Shown here one piece after another: positions 54,083 to 64,000 of a stretch of 64,000 bases of DNA. This DNA comes from Mycocentrospora acerina (taxonomy: Eukaryota; Ascomycota; Dothideomycetes; Pleosporales). The position numbers were made by a program, and so were the translations under genes. The stretch spans positions 930,001 to 994,000 of the forward strand of contig JAKUHH010000201.1 in NCBI GenBank assembly GCA_022701365.1, given 5' to 3'. The notes under the pieces were generated by a model. It saw only the letters and a list, made by a program, of their open reading frames with translations, ran no database searches and had not been told where the DNA came from. How positions within the stretch are numbered: position 1 is the stretch's first letter; each line of letters opens with the position of its first letter.

Positions 54083-56173
54083 CTATTGCGGTATAGCATC
54101 CAGCGCCCTCTTGAACGTCTCCACCAACTTACTCGTCTCTTCCAACCCCACGCTGAAGCGGATCAAATCCGCTTCGACGCCCCATTCCGCACACTACTCA
54201 CAATCAGTAAATAATACTTTTACAAATATTCAGGAACCACATACCCAATCCAGCTCGCCATAGTGCGCCAAAATGACATACGGTGAGCTCAGAGTGAAAT
54301 TTGTACCTAGACTCGGCCCTTTGACCGTGTCGAGGTTGTCGAAAAACGCTACAGCAGCTTGTTTCGTGTGGAATGTTGCAGATAGAAGACCGCCATAACC
54401 GCCGTTGGGGTTACGGCACTTGTCGTAGAAGGGGCGAGTGGGACTTGTTTTGGGATAGTTGACTTGCTTTACTGAGTAGTTGTTAGATGGTGCATGTATG
54501 CATGCATATCGCGAGGAGACCTACCACGCGGGTCTGCGCTCAGGACGTCGCAAATTGCCTCAGCGTTGTTACCGATGCGATCGATGCGTGAGACGAAATC
54601 ACGACTGTTGCGCTCAAGGAAGATGCTGTCTTCGGCCCAGTGATTGTCTTCGTAGTCTTGGTCCCAAATCTGTTTGAGTAGCTGATAGTTCTGAGATTTT
54701 GGGTTCAAGACAAGGCTGGGAGACGTCAGCTTGCCTTTTTGCGAACATGTAAAAACTTGGGGAACTCACCCTCCTCCCATGACGTTGCTGTCCCCGCTGA
54801 AGACCTTAGTGAGACTGCTGACTACAACGTCGGCATAGGGGAGGACATTGACGTTGATGAAGTTTCCAATAGTCTCATCGACAACAACACAGAAGTCGTA
54901 CTTGTCGGCAAGCTTGCGGATGCGCTCGAGATCGGGGGAGCGAAGAAGCGGGTTTCCAGGAAACTCTGTGAACAAAGCCATAAACCTCTCGCCTCCCTCA
55001 AGTCTCTTTTCGAGGTCATCCAATTCTTCCGAGGAGCCAAAGCCGTAGAACAGAGATCCAGTACCAAATTTCTCTGTGATCTTAAGAGTATCAATGTACG
55101 GGAACCTATTATTGTAAGCACATGCATTTAAAATCAACATTGCAAACATACCCATATACAATAGCTTTCAGTGGCCCTTTGGCAGCCAACAAATTCCTGT
55201 GAGAATTGAATATCGAACTCATGCCTGTAGGATACAGATATACGTCATTCTCCGAGAAACCCGGGACTTGTCTTGTCATCGCATCATCCTTCTTCATTGC
55301 AAGCGCTTCTGTCAAGGCAACATCCGCTGTAAGTGATCCTGCAATACGCCTACGGATTGCCAGTTTCGCGTTCTTAGTCTTTGAGAGTTCCAGATTGCGT
55401 CCGAATCTCTCTTCAACAAACGACGTAGGATCCTGAGGATCACCCAGACTGGCCAGTGATCCATTGGTGCTGCTGAGATCGACAGACGTCTGCTTCTGGT
55501 ACCGTTTGGGGCCTTTGCATGGTCGTGTTACTCCACCCAAGCTTGAGGCATCCACCAAAAATCCATTGTCGAATAGATGGTGGCAGTATTCTGCCCTCCT
55601 GCTCGACACACCATCTCCAGAATGCTGCCAGAACGCCTTAGCAATTTTGAAATGGTCCTGAGGAAAAAATACAACCGATATTCTAGGTGAGATGATAGCT
55701 AGCTCTTCTGAGCGTGCGTTTTCTGCTACAGGAACAAGGTCGAGAATGCGAACTTTTGATGCATCCACATCCGGTGCCTGCCGCAAAAAAAACTCTTGAC
55801 ATCTCGCTGCGGTGGCATGTGTTGGGAATAACATAGCCCCTTCACCTTCTTTTCCATGTTTTTCTACGATTGCTGCTGCGAATCGCTGTATTGATTTGTG
55901 AATGAAGAACCTGTGACTCTTAGCAAAAGTTCGACAAGCACTCCACCACCACAAACCTTGGATAACCAGTTTTCAATTTGCTCATAACCCATTCCTCACC
56001 CTCCTCGTATCCTACATTTGCTCGCCATGTTGGTAATGAAACGCTTACCGCCTGAGCTTAATCAGTCTTTGCTTGTCTCTTTAAAAAAATTAATGAGCTT
56101 AACTCACGTGCTCAGTCGCAGGCGGAAGACTTTCTCCCACCTCGACATCGTTCTCCAGAACAAACGGCGCCAT
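54083..56173 (-). CDS. STR2: Cystathionine gamma-synthase (PLP enzyme)
   Basis: Seven exons: 56173-56108, 56051-55957, 55910-55152, 55105-54770, 54715-54525, 54471-54245 and 54193-54083, encoding 594 residues. All junctions keep phase and introns are 46-56 nt. The N-terminal extension (AVSVSLPTWRANVGYEEG, then SKLKTGYPRFFIHKSIQ) is that of fungal Str2-type enzymes. The Cys/Met-metabolism PLP domain then shows SFVEERFGRNLEL, DVYLYPTGMSSIFNSH, FGTGSLFYG, CVVVDETIGNFIN and the Schiff-base SLTKVFSG with Lys407. The end has LSSPYVILAHYGELDW and VEADLIRFSVGLEE. The enzyme makes cystathionine from cysteine and an activated homoserine, feeding transsulfuration. A CACGTG box lies at 56372-56377, about 200 bp upstream. 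Confidence 0.93.
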
Positions 56174-56354
56174 ACTTAGGTGAAAAAGGTGACAGTTGAT
56201 GACAGTTGATGACAGATAGAACCAAAGTAACTGGTCAGTGACTGGAGAGAAAATTGCGATATGATGTTCACGGCTCGATGACAGCAACGGTAATGATACA
56301 CCAAACTACTAGCTCCGACTTCGGCAGTTATGAGCGAATCCCCAAATTTTGGCT

Positions 56355-56364
56355 TTATCGATAA
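56355..56364. promoter_or_regulatory. TTATCGATAA palindrome (copy 4)
   Basis: A perfect 10-bp palindrome, 182 bp before the STR2 ATG and 205 bp before the HAUS1-like ATG. The role is inferred from recurrence. Confidence 0.45.
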
Positions 56365-56371
56365 GCAAAAA

Positions 56372-56377
56372 CACGTG
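56372..56377. promoter_or_regulatory. CACGTG box
   Basis: A Cbf1-type E-box. In yeast such boxes with Met4 control sulphur amino acid genes, which fits the divergent cystathionine gamma-synthase. The assignment is by analogy. Confidence 0.35.
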
Positions 56378-56568
56378 GAAACTCTCCACCTGTATCGCGT
56401 ACGCTTGAACTCCCCTGTCATCTCAGTGCAGCTTGACCGCTGCGAAAGGGCTTGTAGTCGCCAGCCCAAGCAAGCAAGGTGGAAAGTTCATGCACTTCAA
56501 AGGCTATAGCTTGTTACAATTTGGACATATCCACAGCTTACAGCACGAGTAAACACAAATCAACAACA

Positions 56569-57517
56569 ATGGACAACCTCACGCCATCAGACCTGTTCTC
56601 GCCCTCAAAGGCCCGCCAACAACGCGCGCAAGCCCAGGACTGGGCGCACATAGACTCATGGCTGTCCTACAAGTATGCTGGTCGCACAGTACCTACCTTT
56701 GAGCGCAACGAAGAGACGTTGAAGGCACTACGAGAGCTGTCCGCGGCGAACGAGCGTGCCGACGAGGAGCGAGCAGTAGTAGAGCGAGTAGAACGCGAAG
56801 CACTAAAGGAGTTGAATGAGGTATGAGCGCCATAGGTAAGGCTCAGATTTCAGACCCCACAGCTCACACTCCCTCTCGCAGATCCCCACCTCCGCCGACG
56901 ATGAACTCATACTGTCCAAAATTCGCGCCTCCTTAACCCCAGAAGCCCAACAAGCCCTCGATGCCCTTGCCTCCACAGCTGCCCAGCTCAATACTCCAAC
57001 CGTAACCCCCGAGTCCCTCGCTCACGCACTCATCCACCACACCATCACCGCGCAGACCCTCTCCAACCACCTCGCACACATCCACACCTTGCAGCAATAC
57101 CTTGAAAAACAGCTCTCACTCCTTCAATCTCAGCTCACAGAGCTACGCATAAACCCCTCATTCTCCGCCCCCGCATCCCTCCAGCGCCAGACAATCGACC
57201 AAACGCGCCAGACAAAGCATCTCCGCGCCAAGACGCGTGAGGCAGAGGATAAGCTCGCGGCGCTACAGGTGCGTGCTATGACGCCAGGCTCCAAGCACAT
57301 CGGGTCTGCGGAAGCGATTGCAGAGATGTTAGAGCAGCAACGGGTGCTGGAGGAGCTGAGAGAGAAGGTGGAGAGCGTAGAGAGGGAAGTCGCGGCGTTT
57401 AGGGGATTACCTGCGGATAGGGAGGCGGCGAGGAAGGAGGTGGGTAGGTTGGAGGTTAGGCTTGACGAAGTGAGGAGGAAGAGGGATGGGTTATTTGAGG
57501 GGCTTGTGGCAAGGTAG
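56569..57517 (+). CDS. HAUS1: Coiled-coil protein, HAUS augmin subunit 1-like
   Basis: Two exons (56569-56820 and 56882-57517) with a 61-nt intron encode 295 residues, a usual HAUS1 size. The N-terminus has DWAHIDSWLSYKYAGRTVPTFERNEETLKALREL, a globular-to-coil opening that resembles fungal HAUS1. Most of the rest is heptad-rich coiled coil (ANERADEERAVVERVE; TREAEDKLAALQVRAM; LEELREKVESVEREV). Augmin brings gamma-tubulin to spindle microtubules for branching nucleation. The family call rests on my recognition of the N-terminal block, and other coiled-coil spindle proteins are possible. Confidence 0.55.
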
Positions 57518-58185
57518 GGCTTTAGGGTGAATCATGGCCTATCTGTATTCACACATGGAGAAAGAGCAAGCCAGATCAATCACAAAATGTTGTAGGTTGA
57601 TTCACATTCATCATCCAATCCAAAATTCATCACACAAACACGAAATGTCCCACACTCTCTCATCATACAACACCACATCCACTTATGCAGACACGATGCC
57701 GCACGCGCCCTTGGCCGTACCGTCCTCACATAACCTCTATCGAGCAGGAAGTCCGCAAGACGAAGTGGCTCGAGTACTGATTTTTGGCAATATAAGAGAG
57801 ATAGTGCACGTACCCCATAGCAATCCAGATATACCTCCCCGTTCGCTTGCGCTACTAGAGGGATCATATCGGCGACTGTGGTGATACTATTTGTTCTTTC
57901 GCGAGGCTATACTGAGCAGCAGGAATGGGTCTGGTCGCTGAGCTCCACCTTAGGCCGCGAAGGTATTGTTTCTATATGTATGAAGAGAATGATTGAAATG
58001 CAAAACAGATGGAAATAGGAGATGCGACAGGAGAGTGTGGAAGGGTTATTGATTAGTGCATACTACTTCTGCATGTCTTTTTTTCATGGCCCTGGAAGGC
58101 AAAGGGATATCATGTCATGTACAGTTCAAAATCTTACAAACGTACCGAAGCTTCATCTCCAAGGGCATGATCGATGTATCCGGAA
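57518..58185. other. Convergent intergenic region
   Basis: A 668-bp space between the HAUS1-like and Nup37-like stop codons. Overlapping open frames at 57534-57884 on both strands have no protein character. Nothing else was recognised. Confidence 0.45.
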
Positions 58186-60227
58186 TCAGGTAGCTGAGTT
58201 GGCAAATAGAACCTTTCGGGGACCACCGAGTGTCAGGGCTTTGATACTGGTTCCATTTCCGTCCATGTCGTCGAGTAGTCTATCGAGACCGCCTACGTCG
58301 AGCTCTCCTTGGGAAAGCAGCGCTTGATCTGTCCTCCTTGCCGTTTCGTTCTCGGCCTGCTCTCGCGAAAACATGGCGTTGAGATCCCGTCCTAGAGGAC
58401 GACTCGTACTCGCAGTGATAATGAGCCGATGCTCTGAAGAGATTAAAGTATCCCTGGTTATAGCCATTCGAGACGCCTGAATCGTGGTGTCGAACTGTGC
58501 GATCGAGGTGATACTCTCTCCGAGCAAAGATACATCATGTATCTGGGCCAGACTAGGTCCGGGTAGCGAGTTCCCGTTGCTAGAAGATGCAGTGCGAGAC
58601 CAGAACTTGGCAAGATCTGCTATCCTGTATATTTCGGAGCCATACCATATGATAACCGAATCCTCTGAGACTTTCCCATTCGAAGTAGGTAGTGAGGCCA
58701 CAGAGACACCGCCCCGTGTGGGGACTGTAGTACTCGCTGAACTTCCGTGGAACAGAGTCTCCTCCTTCCTGCGGCGAGTATTGGGTGTCATAGGTGCAAG
58801 TGAACCCCGGCCGCTACGCTTAGGGCTTGATATGCTGTTGGTGTTTCCCTCTTTCTCTGTTGTGCCCACAAAACCACGAAGAGAGAAGGCTGCTGGGTCT
58901 GCAGGCGGGCTGGGTCCCGACCGATCTACATCCCACACTCCCCATTCACCATCTGCAAGAAGAGCCAGGATATGGTGACCGCCAGAAGTCCAAGCCGCGT
59001 CGATGATGGGTTTGCGAGCGGCCAGAACCGCCGGCGTGTATGAATCCTTCTTGACTCCCTCGAAGGTCGATCTGAACATGCCAACAAAGGCGCCTGTTTG
59101 GGTGTGGCCACCGCCTGCACTTCGCTTGCGAGTGGTAGGGGCAAAAGCATCGTAGATTCGTGCGGTACCGGTCAAATCCGTGATTAAAAGCTGCGAGTGT
59201 CGATTCTTAGGATACTGCGCAGTGCTGAAGGCAATACAAGAGGCAGGTTTGCGCAGCGTCAGGGTCTTGTAGGGTGAGATAGGATATGTGGCGTTGAGAG
59301 ATGTTTCGTCAAGTTCAAGACGCCATATCTTCAGAAGCCCCCCCATTTCAGCAGAGTGTGTAGCAAGGAGTAAGTCGAATCCCTCAGTGCTGCGAGGTAA
59401 TGAATGTGATTGCGCTTGTTGTTTCCTTCGTCGACGGCCAGGTGTCATGGATGTGTCTACTTCGCCGTCCACGTCCATTTCATCCTCTGGTTCACGTTCA
59501 AGATCTGGCTCGCCTTTGGATGTCCATGTCATGGTGACACCCCGCGCAATACTCTGGTGTCCGTGAATCCGAATGACATCCTCACCAAACTGGGACTTTG
59601 CATTAAGCCGCTTTTCCTTTGCTGAGTGTGGAGGAGGGCTCAGGGGCAAGGTAATAACTCGCACGGTGCAGTCAGCACAAATGATAGTAAACACCATCTT
59701 CTTGCTGAAAATGGGTGGTATCGTCTCAGCAGATCGTAGGGACGAGGTGGCGGGAATTTGAGGGACAGCAATGTGCAGAACCTCGGTATTGAGGGAAAGG
59801 CTCAGCTGTTGTATAATAGATGGATATGGCTGATCTGGGTCCAGCTCTTCCTCCTCGTCCTCGAATTCGGCCTCAGGTACGGGCTGTTGGGTAGCTTTTG
59901 CGGGCTCATCATCGTCGGAATCGATGATCATGATCGCGTCGTTGTTGATTCCGTTGACCTTTTGCGGCTTCGACGGCTGCTTAGGTAGCAGCGCGCTTTT
60001 CTTGATGGGGCGTCCTCCCCTCCATATTATGCCTACGCCAGTGTCGTGTCCGTAAAGAAGGATGGTCGAACCGTTGGGAGCTTTGGCAGGGTATATTGTC
60101 GCATCGTGTACTCGGTGTGGTAGCTTGTAACTATGAGTGGTCGTGAGTTCCCAGCTTGTTGAAATATGGGGGATTAAACGTACCTAATCTGAGTCGACTT
60201 GCCCTTGGTCGCGACAATGGGCTTCAT
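58186..60227 (-). CDS. NUP37: WD-type nucleoporin, Nup37-like
   Basis: Two exons (60227-60184 and 60130-58186) with a 53-nt intron encode 662 residues. The N-terminus (YKLPHRVHDATIYPAKAP, then LLYGHDTGVGIIWRGGRP) and IMIIDSDDDEP precede WD-like blades: VFTIICADCTVRVITLP, FDLLLATHSAEMGGLLKIWRLEL, SQLLITDLTGTARIYDAF and HHILALLADGEWGVWDVD. A long Ser/Thr-rich tail follows. The shape fits fungal Nup37, a beta-propeller member of the Nup84/Nup107 Y complex, whose filamentous-fungal forms are longer than the yeast one. The call is moderate; another WD protein is possible. It is divergent from APC1 across 369 bp. Confidence 0.5.
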
Positions 60228-60596
60228 GTTCGGTAGCTGGAGCTGTCGAGCGTAGCTAGCGGCGCAGAAGAAATCAAAGCGCTCCTGCTAGATTGCGCGA
60301 TCACTGAACCAGAGTATACGAGAGGCGCAAGATCAAATTGGTCAGAAGTTGGCTGTGCCAGTGTGTCGCTGTGCGATGCAAACCAAGTGAGCGAAAGAAG
60401 GTGCCAGTAAAGCACGGGCAGGCGCGACCAACCTTCATTGTTTTGTGCTTTTTCGCATCAACGGCCCGCCGTACAAAACACCTGAAAGCGCGTCACCACG
60501 AGATTCGCGCTGCGCGCAAATAGCCCCGCCAACGACTGCCCGCAAACAAACATCCCGCTTCTCCAGCGCTCCTCATGCCGCACAACGAGCTTCTGT
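60228..60596. promoter_or_regulatory. Divergent promoter, Nup37-like / APC1
   Basis: A 369-bp gap between divergent start codons. No recurrent motif from elsewhere in the window was found. An ATG at 60574 opens a frame that ends at 60657 and overlaps the APC1 start. Confidence 0.5.
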
Positions 60597-63500
60597 ATGG
60601 CCTCCCTTCGCTCCATTGGGGTCCATAAGCCCGCTGCACTGCAGTACCTCGTCGCCGAGTCCATCCTCCGCGAAGACTGCACAGAGCGCGACTATGTCTG
60701 GGACACGTACACAGATGTGAACCCCGAGGGCCCTACGGATGAAGTTGTCACGACCGAGTATCATGTAATTTGGTCACGAGACGGCATTGTTCGTAAGATC
60801 TTCAACTTTGAGATCGAGAAAGAGAAGGTCATACAGGCAGTATTGACATGGTTTCCAATCGAGGAGCCGTCCAATGCTGCCTCTCAGACGCACGGGGTAG
60901 CCCCAGAATACAGTGGGAGGGATCACTCGAAAAGCTTTCTTACTCAAGGGACCCAACCAGCTACAGACCCAAACGCCCCAATTGACGATGCTGCGCCAAC
61001 GTTGGAGACTCGGTCTCGTGCTCTCGTCGTCTTTCTCAGGTCGCAAGCGCACGTCTTCTTCCTCACGGGTTCCACCCATATTGTGAATCTTCCATTCGAG
61101 GTGGATCGGGCTTTTCCTGCGGCGCGTGGTGTGGTGTTGCAAAGGAAAATTGCACCTACGCACCCTCCGCCTACAAGTCCCAAGATACCGTTGGCACCTC
61201 CCAGTTCCTTTCTCACCAATAATCATTCATTTTTATCCCAAAACTTCTCTCAGAGTTTCACACAGTATACTCCTCGCCAGGGCTCTTCTTTGGGCGCGCC
61301 GCGGCTAAGTCATGTACGACAGCCTAGTCCTGCCATGTTCCTGGAAGAATTAATCAAGACCTCCGCAGCACCAAATACAGAAGGGCTTCCTAGAATATTT
61401 TCCTTCACCGACCCGCTATCTGAGTTGGGGTTGGTGGTCAACGTGAATGTGAATGGCGAGCGAAGTAGCCTATTGACAGTTCCAGGCTCTGGCCACAGAA
61501 GACTGGAACCTGTTGACAAAGCTGAAGAGGTCATCTATGTGTCTCCCCAGAACGAGGTTTTGTTCGATCGAAGTGGCAACGACAAACCACTTCTACTTGT
61601 CGTCACAGCAAACCACGAAACAAATATATTTACAATCTGGTCCGCAGCGTACCTCGAGCCCAGATCTATATCAGTATCTCGAAAGCACCACATTCCTGTG
61701 CCAATCGCTAAATCTAGACGACGTAGCTCACACGGTACAACAGCCCCAGGGACAGGGGCGACAACACCTGCATCGCGAGGAGGTGATAGACTTAGAGAGA
61801 GTTTTGGTGGACCATCACGGACTAAAATCCACCCCCCATCTTTCAAAGAGGCGTCGCAGGCAAAGGAGCGCCTTTCAGATCAAGCAGTTGAGGATGTACT
61901 AGCTTCACAGCTCAATCCAGATTCTGATGTGGTACGCCAACCAAAAGAATCAAGGCGTGTCAGTTCGTTGCTTTCACGAGCTGAGCTTTCCACTAGCTTT
62001 GACAAATCTGCCTTCCAAGACTTAGCAACGCATCGCACCAGTCTGGGTGGCAGTTTCTCAGGGAGCTTCGGGGCTAGTCAACGAAGTCGACGCTCGCTTG
62101 GCAACGACCGAAATAGTCTCGGTGGGTATTCGCAATCTCGTTATCGAGCTTCTACTCCAGGTAGTGTCGCTAGTCGACGAAGCGTGGGAGCATCGATAGA
62201 CGATACGTTGGAAGACGTTATGGATGAAGACACGCTCGATACTTTAGAGGATCACGATGAGCTTGATGATCTGTTTGCACCGACAGACGGTGGTTTTGAT
62301 TCACAGCCCACTGGTGGACTTCACAAAGAGATGGTTATGAGCGTAATAGGGGAGATACCAGTCGGCCAGTACTTAAAAACCGGGCTTTTCACTCTAAATG
62401 ACACCGGCACAGAGCTGCAGGTACGTCACGAGCAACTGATATCACATTAATATTCACGACTAACATGCTACGTGCCATAGAAACAGCCAAAAGTATTGAG
62501 CTTAAATGCCCCCTTTAATTCCGCTACTCTTCATGAGCGCAGACTCTACCTATACATCTCGCATCCGTCATTACAAGCTCCGTTGGAGTGTGAGATAGCT
62601 GTTACTCGCAAACGCTTATCGCCCTCTGCATCAGCATCTCAATCTAAATACACTAGTACCGCTCCTCGGTATGCATGTGTTCCCAAGTTCATTACAACCA
62701 GGCAATTGGAGGGCACATTAGACTTTGTCAAGATACGCGACGGTCATGTTGAACGTATAATACAACTCACTTCAACCAATCCTCTCGAATCATGTATGTC
62801 CATCGCAGCAGGCTGGGGCAACCATCTACCGACAGATTTTGCCTTGGGATCAATGAAACTTTTTGATCCGTACTCGATCCTTCAACAAGATCAGGTAAGA
62901 GGTTCAGCTGGATTAAAACGAAATGTATCTGTCAGTAAACCGCTGCGGCGTATCTCTTCATCGGGACCCGACGGGAAAATTGAAATTGTAGATGGCGATT
63001 TTCGAAGACACCGCATGGAAATACGTCTCTCACCTTCTGACAACTTTGTTGCAGAGCTTTTCCAAGTGTTGTCTACAGTTCTGCCCAACTACGCAGGTGA
63101 CGTCCTTCTTGAAATTTGGTGGAATATCCGTGGTTCATTGACCGACGAGGCTCTTGAGCAAGCAAATCCCGACTGGACTGCTTTTGTAGCAACTCTCTTC
63201 ACACTCGCAGTACCTTTTGTGGATGAAAAGACACGAAAATCGAACAGCCGTACAAAATCAGATCGGAGACGGAGCACTGGGCGACCCTCTAGCCACGCCA
63301 AACCAGATGAAGCTATAGACGATGAGGATTCAGCATGGAATCTCATGTGTGGTCGCCAGAATTCACGTTCACATGTAAAGGGCTGGGAGTCTTCGCCTTG
63401 GGCTTGGGTACTGCATTCTAGCCCGGCGACTTCAACAATGAGCCCACCGGCCAAACGGTCGTCATTCAGGCAAGCACCCCCGATTGTGCATCATTTGGAT

Positions 63501-64000
63501 TCTAAGCGAAACATGATGCTTGTCTGTATTGACATTGCTCGTCAATACACTAAAACGCCAATGGGAAAGGCCACAAACGATCTTTGGAAGCGAGTGTCTC
63601 CGTCCCAAAAGCAGGATCTTCGGATTCCTTCCCTATCAGAGATTGTTGTGTGCCTACACCTCTTTCGTGAGGAACGTAAACTTGATGCCCTGTGTCAGGG
63701 CTATGCAAGCTCGTGGGTAGGAAATCTTGCTCCAATTATAGCACAGCTTGGCCATTGGTTGCGTTGGGATGCGTTTAACTGGAGACAAGGAGGATATTAC
63801 GATCTTGACGGTGCCTCTAGTAAGACCTGGATGTACGAAGAGTCAAGCTTCGGTACAAAAGTACGGTTACGCGCACAACCATGGGATTCGTTGCCATCAA
63901 TCCTCGAATGGCTTAGTACTGTAGTGGGGCCTCAGAGTTATGCTCCATTCCCCACGCTTTCGATGTTGATTCAGAAATCTACAGCATCTCCACACTCATC
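60597..64000 (+). CDS. APC1: Anaphase-promoting complex subunit 1 (APC1/BimE), 3' partial
   Basis: Exon 1 (60597-62420) and exon 2 (62481 to beyond the window) are joined by a 60-nt intron (GTACGTCACG to CCATAG, branch CTAAC). The visible part codes for about 1,114 residues and the frame is open at the edge. The start ASLRSIGVHKPAALQYLVAE is that of fungal APC1. Conserved parts include VVTTEYHVIWSRDGIVRKIF, RALVVFLRSQAHVFFLTG and, in exon 2, KLFDPYSILQQDQ, NFVAELFQVLSTVLP and LAPIIAQLGHWLRWDAFNW. A Ser/Arg-rich disordered loop lies in between (about residues 380-560). APC1 is the scaffold of the ubiquitin ligase that starts anaphase. The C-terminal PC repeats are outside the window. Confidence 0.93.

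Larger units (their letters stand above)
56174..56568. promoter_or_regulatory. Divergent promoter, STR2 / HAUS1-like
   Basis: A 395-bp gap between divergent start codons. It contains TTATCGATAA (56355-56364) and CACGTG (56372-56377) eight bases apart, near the middle. A tandem gatgacagtt repeat lies at 56190-56215. No gene was seen. Confidence 0.55.

Noticed and set aside
57534..57884. Open frames between the HAUS1-like and Nup37-like genes
   Set aside because: They overlap each other on both strands, lack recognisable motifs and lie in convergent 3' space.
1..64000. Secondary-metabolite cluster around the LaeA-like methyltransferase and FAD monooxygenase
   Set aside because: The two genes are 16 kb apart with housekeeping genes between them, and there is no synthase, P450 or cluster transporter.

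Overview
The window is nuclear DNA of a filamentous ascomycete. The signs are many short introns (mostly about 50 to 110 nt, with CTAAC or CTGAC-like branch sites), typical ascomycete families (LaeA-like methyltransferase, Amo1-type FG nucleoporin, fungal Gpi1, CrnA-type nitrate transporter, BimE/APC1) and an AT/GC-balanced base composition. The overall character fits a Dothideomycete such as a Pleosporales species; that placement is an inference from general protein character, not a computed result. Exon-intron structures below were built by hand from splice signals, reading phase and family conservation.

Layout. 0.5-5 kb: an intronless monocarboxylate-type MFS transporter and, convergent to it, a GCNA-like SprT protease. 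5.5-12 kb: eIF2A (minus), ureidoglycolate lyase (plus) and a Kel3-type kelch protein (minus). 12-17 kb: prolyl aminopeptidase, a convergent FAD monooxygenase and a pyroglutamyl peptidase. 17-25 kb: DEAH helicase Dhr2, a stand-alone nitrate transporter and Gpi1, all on the minus strand. 26-32 kb: Amo1/Nup42-like nucleoporin and a nine-exon LaeA-like methyltransferase, followed by a cluster of simple repeats. 32.7-36.2 kb: mitochondrial intermediate peptidase Oct1 and a MICOS Mic26/27 protein fired from one 202-bp divergent promoter. 36.8-46.6 kb: a polyQ F-box protein, Utp22, a protein-L-isoaspartate methyltransferase and a GTPBP1-like GTPase. 46.6-54.1 kb: a gene-poor stretch holding only a C2H2 regulator. 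54.1-64 kb: cystathionine gamma-synthase (seven exons), a HAUS1-like augmin subunit, a Nup37-like nucleoporin and the 5' part of APC1, which runs off the right edge.

Nearly all genes are housekeeping genes: translation, rRNA processing, nuclear pore, mitosis, mitochondria, GPI anchors, nitrogen and sulphur metabolism. No secondary-metabolite cluster, transposon, tRNA, rRNA or CRISPR array was recognised. The most interesting non-coding signal is a palindrome, TTATCGATAA. It occurs three times perfectly and once at 9/10, always in a promoter and never in a coding sequence; its neighbours include the ribosome-biogenesis genes Dhr2 and Utp22. Other points of note are a GC-AG intron in eIF2A, 23-26-nt micro-exons in the methyltransferase, a 415-nt first intron in the pyroglutamyl peptidase, and an in-frame duplication in the polyQ F-box gene.
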